Of a stretch of DNA of 64,000 nucleotides, positions 35,525-42,430 are shown in pieces (positions within the stretch are counted from its first letter, which is position 1; every line of letters starts with the position of its first letter). The notes below the pieces were generated by a model. The model saw only the letters and a program-made list of their open reading frames with translations. It was not told the origin of the DNA and searched no databases. Source of the stretch: Niveispirillum sp943370215 (GTDB taxonomy: Bacteria > Pseudomonadota > Alphaproteobacteria > Azospirillales > Azospirillaceae); contig CALRQC020000008.1 of the NCBI GenBank assembly GCA_943370215.1, positions 62,001 to 126,000 of the forward strand, given 5' to 3'. The translations under genes and the position numbers were made by a program.

Positions 35525-37842
35525 TGGGCCTTCTCCTTCAGCGTCACGCTATGGACCGTGTAGAACGGGTCCAGAATTGAAGAGGTGAACTGGAAACACA
35601 TGTCGGCATCCCCTTCCAGCTTCGGCAGGTTGCCGCTGAAGCTGAAGCGGGTGGGGGCGGTGTTGGGATCGGGCAGCGGGAAAGTGGCCACCACAGTCGG
35701 CTTCAGCTTGCCCTCGCTCTTGGCGGCGGGAATGCAGTTGGCGCTGATCACCAGTTCGCCATGGGTGGTCACGGCATAATGATGCCGCAACGCCTTTTCC
35801 TCATGCGCCAGACCATAGTGACGGGCCAGCCGCGCCACCTCCACGGTGAAGCTCTTGGCCACATCCAGCGGGGCGGCCGGATAGGCGGTGCAGGTATCGA
35901 AGATATTGACGTTATAGGCCGGCGCATTCTCCTTGGCGCCAGAGGTCGCCGGGACGCGCAGACCCAGCGCACCGCGCGGGCACGCCACCATGTCCGACGC
36001 GCTGCGGGTCAGCAGTGCTTCCCGCGTCGTGTCAAAGCTGCGCGGCGCAGCCGTGGGCTGACCCTGCTTGTCAAAGGCGACGGCGCGGATGGTGGTGCCG
36101 GGCTTGACCGTCAGCGTCTCCTTAAACGTCTTGGACTTGGCCGTCGGTTCTTTGCCATCCAGCGTATAGCGGATGGTGCCGTAACCGGCCTGGGTGGTCA
36201 GGTTCACCTTCACCTTATTGTCACGCAGGGCCTGGCCGCGCGTGCCATCCAGCTTGAAATCCACGGCAAAGGCGCTGTCGGCCACATGGATGCCGGAACG
36301 CTCCCAGCGCTGCATCTGCGGGCGCACGCGGTCCAGGAAGCTGGTGAAATCGCGCTTGTCCTTGTCGGACCAGACGATTTCCGCCACCGCCGCCGCACGC
36401 GGGAAAATCACATGCTGCACCTGATATTCGGTGGCCAGATACTCGCTCCAGGCGTTGGCCTGGGCACCCAGCACATGCTTGGCTTTTTCCGCATCGATGC
36501 CGGCCGGCATCGGGTCGTACTTGTAGACATCGGCCAGGGTCTGGATCGACAGGCGGCCCGGCGGCTCATCCGCACGGTCGCTCTGCAGGCTGTCGAGATA
36601 CAGCGTCGGGGCCGGGCTCAGCACCACATCATGGCCGGCATTGGCGGCGGCAACCGCCCCCTTCTCACCCCGCCAGGACATGACGGAGGCGGATGGCGGC
36701 AGGCCGCCTTCCAGAATCTCATCCCAACCGATCAGACGGCGGCCCTTCTGTGCCAGATAGGCGCCCAGCTCGTCGATCACCCAGGTCTGCAGATGGTTTT
36801 CATCCCGCAGACCCAAGGCCTTGATCTGGGCCTGCACTTCCGGCGAACGCTGCCACTGGTCCTTCACTGCCTCGTCACCGCCCAGATGGACGAAAGTGCC
36901 GGGGAACACGGCGACCAGTTCATCCAGCACATTCTTGATGAACTGCATCCCCTTCTCATTGGGGTTCAGCAGATAGGGGTTGATACCCCAATCATGGGAC
37001 ACCACCGGGCGATCACCAAACACGCCGATTTCCGGATAGGCTGCGACCAGGGCCTGGGCATGACCCGGCAGATCAATTTCCGGCACGATGGTGATGCCGC
37101 GTTCGGCCGCATAGGCGACCAGCGCCTTCAACTGTTCCTGGGTGTAATAGCCGCCGACCTTCTCCGTCGGGGCCGGGCCGCCCGTGCTGGGGCCCTGGCG
37201 CCAGGCACCAAGCTCGGTCAGCTTGGGATATTGCTTCACCTCAAAGCGCCAGCCCTGATCATCGGTCAGGTGGATATGCAGGGTGTTCAGCTTCACCGAC
37301 ACCATCTGATCGACGATGCCGTAAAGGAATTCGATCGGCTGGAAATGCCGCGCCACATCCACCATCAGACCGCGCCAGCCAAAACGCGGCGCATCCTCAA
37401 TGGACAGGGCCGGCACCGTCACCGGCTTGCCGAAATTATGATCCGGGCTCAGCAACTGCGCCACCGTCATGGCGCCATAGATCAGGCCGCGGTCGCCAGA
37501 GGCCGTGACGCGGATACCCGTGGCATCCACCGACAGCTTATAAGCCTCGTCACCGGCGACCGACGCATCACGCACCAGGGTGACGGCACCCGTCGTACCC
37601 GTGGCGACCAGGGACAGGCCGCGTTCGACCTTCACATGCGCCGCCAGCACGCGGGCCGCCGCCGCCGCACCGGCATCACCCGCCGGCACACCAATGGTTG
37701 CCCCATCCGAAACCGTAAAGCTGCCGGTGGCAGCAGCCACCTTCTGCGGCATGGGCACGAGCGGCGGTAATGTTTGCGCTATCGCGGTGGAGGCGAACAG
37801 CGTCGCCAGCCCGATTGATATGCTCAATGCAGCTCGTATCAT
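35521..37842 (-). CDS. GH20 beta-N-acetylhexosaminidase, secreted
   Basis: A 773-residue enzyme, first gene of the glycosidase operon. It has a signal peptide (MIRAALSISIGLATLFASTAIAQ, in parts), a GH20b helper domain (DRGLIYGAMTVAQLL), and the barrel with GWRGLMVDVARHFQPIEFL, LHIHLTDDQGWRFE, EIDLPGHAQA and the catalytic pair Asp323-Glu324 in HLGGDEAVKDQW. A chitobiase-type C-terminal domain (GYGTIRYTLDGKEPTAKS) and a further unassigned beta-rich tail follow. It would split terminal GlcNAc from antennae and the GlcNAc2 core left after beta-mannosidase, producing GlcNAc for NagE. Confidence 0.93.
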   Translation of the reverse strand: MIRAALSISIGLATLFASTAIAQTLPPLVPMPQKVAAATGSFTVSDGATIGVPAGDAGAAAAARVLAAHVKVERGLSLVATGTTGAVTLVRDASVAGDEAYKLSVDATGIRVTASGDRGLIYGAMTVAQLLSPDHNFGKPVTVPALSIEDAPRFGWRGLMVDVARHFQPIEFLYGIVDQMVSVKLNTLHIHLTDDQGWRFEVKQYPKLTELGAWRQGPSTGGPAPTEKVGGYYTQEQLKALVAYAAERGITIVPEIDLPGHAQALVAAYPEIGVFGDRPVVSHDWGINPYLLNPNEKGMQFIKNVLDELVAVFPGTFVHLGGDEAVKDQWQRSPEVQAQIKALGLRDENHLQTWVIDELGAYLAQKGRRLIGWDEILEGGLPPSASVMSWRGEKGAVAAANAGHDVVLSPAPTLYLDSLQSDRADEPPGRLSIQTLADVYKYDPMPAGIDAEKAKHVLGAQANAWSEYLATEYQVQHVIFPRAAAVAEIVWSDKDKRDFTSFLDRVRPQMQRWERSGIHVADSAFAVDFKLDGTRGQALRDNKVKVNLTTQAGYGTIRYTLDGKEPTAKSKTFKETLTVKPGTTIRAVAFDKQGQPTAAPRSFDTTREALLTRSASDMVACPRGALGLRVPATSGAKENAPAYNVNIFDTCTAYPAAPLDVAKSFTVEVARLARHYGLAHEEKALRHHYAVTTHGELVISANCIPAAKSEGKLKPTVVATFPLPDPNTAPTRFSFSGNLPKLEGDADMCFQFTSSILDPFYTVHSVTLKEKAQ

Positions 37843-37858
37843 CCATGCCTCACAGGTT

Positions 37859-37878
37859 CTGTATTGGTATTATAGAGG
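37859..37878 (+). promoter_or_regulatory. Putative GntR-type operator before the glycosidase operon
   Basis: CTGTATTGGTATTATAGAGG starts 17 bases upstream of the GH20 ATG (37842, minus strand). It has the same TATTGGTATT core as the nag operon site and is the closest relative of the cutC/PNGase A site. Confidence 0.55.
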
Positions 37879-38183
37879 ACTCTGCTTCGGAAACTGCCAA
37901 ATCCGCGCAAAACCTGAGCCTCTTAGCGAAGACGCGACATCAAGCGGTCTTAAATGACCACCTTGTTATCATAAAGGTATGGTGCCAAAGGCTGCGCGCT
38001 ACGTCCATGCCTGATATGCGCTGATGACCAAAAAATTCCGTAATGGTCCTTTGCCAAGGTGCGGACGCACAAAAGCACAGCCGCGATATCGGAAATCGCA
38101 CCTGTGCATTCAAGACCAAGCCACGTGTAGATAAAGAAATTCCCATGTGACCCAGTCCTGACAGCCGGGGCCACATGGGATAA

Positions 38184-38215
38184 GCCCCCCTTTTCCAAAG
38201 AGAGAAAAGGGGGGC
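38184..38215 (-). terminator. Strong hairpin after TonB receptor 2
   Basis: A 12-base perfect stem (38184-38195 with 38204-38215, GCCCCCCTTTTC type) lies just beyond the receptor stop. The minus strand lacks a clear T run after it, so it may be a weak terminator. Confidence 0.6.
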
Positions 38216-38225
38216 CTGGGAGGAA

Positions 38226-40964
38226 TTACATACGGTAGGAGATGGACGCCGCGTAGGTCCGGCCGTTCTTGTAGAAGGCGGTCGGACGGTCACGGGTGCC
38301 GTTATACTGAATGTAGGCTTCGTCCAGCAGGTTCTGGGCATTCACGGTCAGGGAGATCGCATCGGTGATCTCGTAAGAAGCCGAGAAGTCCAACTGGTTG
38401 TACGGTGCCACCATTTCACGCGAGCCCACGCGGCCAATGGTACGGAAGTACGAGGAGCGATAATTGTAGCTGAGACGGGCCTGGAACGGACCATCCTCAT
38501 AGTAGGGGATCAGCGACACCGTGTGCTTGGACAGGTACGGCAGGTTCAGGGCCGCGCCGCTGGCATCGCTGTTGGAAGTGGAGCTGTCGGAGAAGGTGTA
38601 GTTGGCCTGGATACCGAAGCCATTCCAAATTTCCGTCTGGCCGGCGATCAGAACACCATTCACATCGGCATCACCGGCATTCACCGGCGCCGACAGGTTG
38701 TAACCATCCTCGTACCGCTGAGTCAGGCCATTGAACAGACGGACCTTTGAGGTGGAGTTCAGGACATAATTGGAAATCTCACGACGGAACAGTTCCAGCG
38801 ACAGCAGGGTGCCGCGCCGCGGATACCATTCGGCCGACAGTTCGTAGTTCGTCGATTCATACGGCTTCAACTGCGGGTTGCCGCCATTGGCATCCTTGGT
38901 CGTGTCGTTCTGCGAGGTGGCACCAGCCAGATCGCCATAACGGGGACGCGAGATCACCTTGGCAACGGCACCACGCAGAACCACATCTTCCTGCAGGTCG
39001 TAGGCGATGTTGAAGGAAGGCAGGAACTTCGTATATTCCTGCGTCTCCGTCGTCCAGACCGGACGCGGCGGCGTGGTTGCATCGGGATCGATACGGGTCA
39101 GACCGAAGGAGGCAGTATCCTCGGTATGAACCACACGACCACCAAAGTTACCGCGGAAATCACCCTGCTCGAAATTGACCTGGATGTAGCCGGCGGTGGT
39201 GGTTTCTTCCACGCGGTTGGAGCCGCCGATGCGACGCCCCAGATCCACATTGATCGCGTTGGCGAGAATGGTGCGCACGGCATCACGCGACAGGTTCATA
39301 TACCGCGTTGCATTGCCACCCGCACCGGTGCCGGAGAACACATCATCCGGCGTGGCACCTGTTTGCACACCCAGGGTCGAAGCCAGGGCAGACTGCGGCA
39401 GGTAAACATTGGCGCCGGAGCTGTCCACCTTGTTCACGTGGCTGGTGTAACGCCCACCGACCAACACCTTGGTAATCGGACCGAATTCAACCGGATATTC
39501 AATATCGGCACCGGTGTAAAGATCACGATCGGTGGTGCGGCTGTAATCGAGACCACCAATCTGGGCGGCCACAAGCTGCTTACCATTCACCATGAGCGGC
39601 TTGCCGTCATAGGTCTGCGCCACAACACCCCGGTTCGTGAAGTAGTTGGCCGGATTGGTCAGGTCGCCAACAAAATTCACGTCTGCTGAGTCGTTGGTGA
39701 AGGCATAGCTGAAGGGCAGCGCCACCTGGGTATTGAACAGATACTCAGGATTGCGACCGCCCGTCGCCTTGCTCCAGCCAGTGGACAGGGTCAGTTTGAC
39801 ACCACTATTGGCTTCGAACTCCGTATCCAGGCTGAGCATGTTCGTTTTAAGGGTGGTGCTGCGGACATTGGTGTCCAACTGGGCACTGGCACCGGAAGCC
39901 TTATCAAAGCTGGCGGCGGTCACGACACCATTGTTGACGGTGGCGGACAGCAGCTTGTCACCGGTCCAGGCACCCGGAATGGTGTACATGGACTGGCTGT
40001 AATTATTGTAATCGCCGTTGATATGCAGACCACGGGCGGTCAGCGTGACCTGCTCCGCCGGACGCCACTGGACGGTGCTGGAAACGCTGGTACGCTCCCG
40101 CTCCTGCTGGAAATAGGCGTAGTTGATGCCGAACGGCGACGCGGCCTTATCCAGATCAGCAATAGTACCGCCGGTGATCTTGGCGTTCGGGTTCTTCAGC
40201 ACGCGCTGACCAGCAGCATTGGTGGTCAGGAACGGGCTGCCACCGCCATTGCCATTGTCATAGCCAAAGAATTCAACACCCGAGCGGACCAGCTTCTGGC
40301 GGTCGTAGGTGACGGCGCCGAGGATGCCGAAGGTCTCGTCATCATTCTTCCAGCTAAGCAGACCGGAGGCGCGGCCGTTACCCTTTTCCGAACGGTCATT
40401 ATAGGAATAACCGGCCGAGGCGAACATGGAACCGGAGTCCATATCCAGCGGCTTGCGGGTGCGAACGATGACGGTACCGCCGATCGAACCTTCCTCGATA
40501 CGGGCTTCCGGCGACTTGTAGACCTCAAGACGGTCCACCAGTTCCGGTGCCAGCAGAGAATAGTTGAAGGTACGGCTGGACGGATCGTTGTCGTTACCAC
40601 CCCAGTCGGCCGAGGCCAGGGCGTGGCCATCCAGCAGCATCCGGTTCAGGGCCGGGTCGGTACCATGAATGGCGACCTTTTCACCCTCACCGAAGCGACG
40701 GTCGATGGAGACGCCGGGGATGTGGGACAGCGATTCCGCGACGTTGCGATCCGGGAACTTACCCACATCTTCAGCGGAAATAACGTCAACCACGGAATTG
40801 GCCTGACGCTTGACCTCAATGGCCTGACGCAGGCTGCCGCGAATACCGGTAACAATAATTTCTTCGAGCGTTTCGCCACCAGCAGTTTCCTGCGCCTGTG
40901 CCTGAACGCCACAAGCCAAACCCGCCAATGCGGTGGAAACCAGAATCAAGTGCCGCAATTTCAT
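38226..40964 (-). CDS. TonB-dependent outer-membrane receptor 2
   Basis: A 912-residue receptor of the subfamily common in Caulobacter and Xanthomonas for oligosaccharides. A signal peptide (MKLRHLILVSTALAGLACGV) is followed by the TonB box region LEEIIVTGIRGSLRQAIEVK and a plug with SAEDVGKFPDRNVAESLSHI, PGVSIDRRFGEGEKVAIHGT and EARIEEGSIGGTVIVRT. The barrel ends in NGRTYAASISYRM. It lies directly upstream of the GH20-GH29 operon and is divergent from the GntR gene. The close link to glycosidases suggests that it carries N-glycan fragments into the periplasm. Confidence 0.92.
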   Translation of the reverse strand: MKLRHLILVSTALAGLACGVQAQAQETAGGETLEEIIVTGIRGSLRQAIEVKRQANSVVDVISAEDVGKFPDRNVAESLSHIPGVSIDRRFGEGEKVAIHGTDPALNRMLLDGHALASADWGGNDNDPSSRTFNYSLLAPELVDRLEVYKSPEARIEEGSIGGTVIVRTRKPLDMDSGSMFASAGYSYNDRSEKGNGRASGLLSWKNDDETFGILGAVTYDRQKLVRSGVEFFGYDNGNGGGSPFLTTNAAGQRVLKNPNAKITGGTIADLDKAASPFGINYAYFQQERERTSVSSTVQWRPAEQVTLTARGLHINGDYNNYSQSMYTIPGAWTGDKLLSATVNNGVVTAASFDKASGASAQLDTNVRSTTLKTNMLSLDTEFEANSGVKLTLSTGWSKATGGRNPEYLFNTQVALPFSYAFTNDSADVNFVGDLTNPANYFTNRGVVAQTYDGKPLMVNGKQLVAAQIGGLDYSRTTDRDLYTGADIEYPVEFGPITKVLVGGRYTSHVNKVDSSGANVYLPQSALASTLGVQTGATPDDVFSGTGAGGNATRYMNLSRDAVRTILANAINVDLGRRIGGSNRVEETTTAGYIQVNFEQGDFRGNFGGRVVHTEDTASFGLTRIDPDATTPPRPVWTTETQEYTKFLPSFNIAYDLQEDVVLRGAVAKVISRPRYGDLAGATSQNDTTKDANGGNPQLKPYESTNYELSAEWYPRRGTLLSLELFRREISNYVLNSTSKVRLFNGLTQRYEDGYNLSAPVNAGDADVNGVLIAGQTEIWNGFGIQANYTFSDSSTSNSDASGAALNLPYLSKHTVSLIPYYEDGPFQARLSYNYRSSYFRTIGRVGSREMVAPYNQLDFSASYEITDAISLTVNAQNLLDEAYIQYNGTRDRPTAFYKNGRTYAASISYRM

Positions 40965-41074
40965 TGTCTTCCCCCTGTTGAAAGATGCCCCCGGCCGAGA
41001 GCGCCGCCAGGTAGCACGCCCGCCACCCGGCAGGCGTCATTCCACACATTTCTTGTCGGCTCAGCCGATCACTG

Positions 41075-41084
41075 TTAGCGCTAA
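41075..41084. promoter_or_regulatory. LacI-family-like palindrome TTAGCGCTAA
   Basis: A perfect 10-base dyad with a central CG, of the kind bound by LacI-family sugar regulators, about 110 bases upstream of the TonB receptor 2 start. No LacI-type gene is in the window. Confidence 0.45.
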
Positions 41085-41095
41085 AACGAACATAA

Positions 41096-41114
41096 CCAAT
41101 CCATACCAAACATG
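41096..41114 (-). promoter_or_regulatory. Putative operator upstream of TonB receptor 2
   Basis: The minus strand reads CATGTTTGGTATGGATTGG, carrying the TTGGTAT half-site seen at the other four positions of the island, with a second ATTGG direct half-site 8 bases on. It is weaker than the sites at 13397 and 37859. Confidence 0.4.
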
Positions 41115-41541
41115 CTACCTCTTTTAAAATTTCATGACACCGATGTGAAATCAGCGCAAGCTTTTGATTAAATTAAGAATTTCTCTCCACACCCCGAGGT
41201 GCCGACAATGCTGAAACAACGGTCTTTTGCGACCGTGTAAATCTTGCAACAGTGTCGAAGACCCAATTAATAGCAATTCGCAACAACCTGCACCTGAGTG
41301 GCCAACCTAAAGGGGTGCCTTGAGCGGTTTGGGGAAAGGTTGGGCGACATGGATTTGGTCATGAGAAGCGTGGCCACACACCCCGCTCGAATCTGCACCC
41401 GCCCAGCATGGGTAACGCGAAACAAGCCCACATTCGCCGGCACCAATATAGGTCTTTGCCCATACCGGTTGCCCTCCTGTTAAGCATGATATATTTCTGG
41501 GGGTATTAGGTGCGGCGCAAGATCGCCGCCAGGGAGGAGTG

Positions 41542-42279
41542 ATGGCGTTTTCGGATTTGGTGGGACGCTTCCGGGCGGATAACCACTCCCCGCTTTATAT
41601 CCAGCTTCAGCAACTGATCCGGGATGCGATCGCCGGCAATGTGTTGAACCAGGGGGATGCCATTCCGCCAGAGCGGGATCTCGCTGTGGAATATGATGTC
41701 TCCCGCATCACCGTGCGCAAGGCGATTGCTGGGCTGGTCGAGGAAGGATTGCTGACCCGGCGGCGGGGGGCAGGTACCTTTGTCGCCGGCCGGGTGGAAA
41801 AGAGCTTCTCCAAGCTCTCCTCCTTCTCCGAAGACATGGCGGCACGTGGGCGTAAGGCCAGCAGTAGCTGGATTTCCCGCGGGCCCGGACAGGTAAACCC
41901 GGAAGAGGCAATGGCCCTGGGCCTGTCCCCCGGCGCGCCGGTCTTCCGCTTCGCCCGTATCCGCTATGCCGATGATGTGCCGATGGCTTTGGAATTCTCC
42001 ACCATCGCCGGTTATTGTCTGCCCTCGGCCGATGCGGTGGGTGCCAGCCTTTACGCGGCTCTGGAAAAGGCCGGCAGCCGCCCGGTGCGCGCCCTGCAGC
42101 GGCTGCGCGCGGTCCCTTTCCTGGGCGATCACGCAAAAATGCTGGGTGTTGATGCCGGCCATGCCGGGCTGCTGATCGAACGACGCGCCTTCCTGCGCGA
42201 TGGCCGCGCGGCGGAGTTCACCCGATCCTATTATCGCGGTGATGCCTATGATTTCGTTGCTGAGTTGAGCGATATCTGA
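41542..42279 (+). CDS. GntR-family regulator, HutC/UTRA type (NagQ/DasR-like)
   Basis: A 245-residue regulator. The N-terminal winged helix (about 8-75) has SPLYIQLQQLIRDAIAG, PPERDLAVEYDVSRITVRKA and GLLTRRRGAGTFVAG. The UTRA effector domain follows (about 95-240: LSPGAPVFRFARIRYADDVP, MALEFSTIAGYCLP, RRAFLRDGRAAEFTRSYYRG). This subfamily includes NagR, DasR and NagQ, which sense glucosamine-6-P or GlcNAc-6-P and repress amino-sugar genes. AGGGAGG lies just upstream; GTG 41539 is an alternative start. By position it is the best candidate to bind the TATTGGTATT sites. The beta-galactosidase gene follows on the same strand. Confidence 0.9.
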   Translation: MAFSDLVGRFRADNHSPLYIQLQQLIRDAIAGNVLNQGDAIPPERDLAVEYDVSRITVRKAIAGLVEEGLLTRRRGAGTFVAGRVEKSFSKLSSFSEDMAARGRKASSSWISRGPGQVNPEEAMALGLSPGAPVFRFARIRYADDVPMALEFSTIAGYCLPSADAVGASLYAALEKAGSRPVRALQRLRAVPFLGDHAKMLGVDAGHAGLLIERRAFLRDGRAAEFTRSYYRGDAYDFVAELSDI

Positions 42280-42430
42280 TCTGCCTGGATCGGGCGGCCC
42301 CATAATCGGGCCGCCCACCTTTGCCGGGTTGCCCCGGTGCGGCTGCCGCCCTTTTGCGCGCCCTTCCCCATCGCCTCAATATACCGACTATCCGGTGCGC
42401 CAAGACGCGCCCTTCGATGGAGCCTGCCCC

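Larger units (their letters stand above)
37843..38225 (-). promoter_or_regulatory. Promoter region of the GH20-GH29 operon
   Basis: No gene is supported in these 383 bases; small frames here show no known protein. The stretch contains the hairpin after TonB receptor 2 (38184-38215) and the operator-like site at 37859-37878, so transcription of the glycosidase operon probably starts here. Confidence 0.5.
40965..41541. promoter_or_regulatory. Divergent promoter region between TonB receptor 2 and the GntR gene
   Basis: This 577-base stretch holds no supported gene; a 61-codon frame at 41298-41483 is not convincing. It contains a LacI-type palindrome at 41075-41084 and an operator-like TTGGTAT site at 41096-41114. 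A weaker TATATTGGTGCC match on the minus strand near 41439-41450 could serve autoregulation. Confidence 0.5.

Noticed and set aside
33386..37770. Long plus-strand frames opposite the beta-mannosidase and hexosaminidase genes
   Set aside because: Antisense shadows with no start signals or recognisable domains.
37950..38341. Small minus-strand frames before the GH20 gene
   Set aside because: They overlap the end of TonB receptor 2 or the hairpin and show no domain.
41298..41483. 61-codon frame in the GntR/TonB receptor 2 spacer
   Set aside because: No supporting signal; probably chance in a regulatory stretch.
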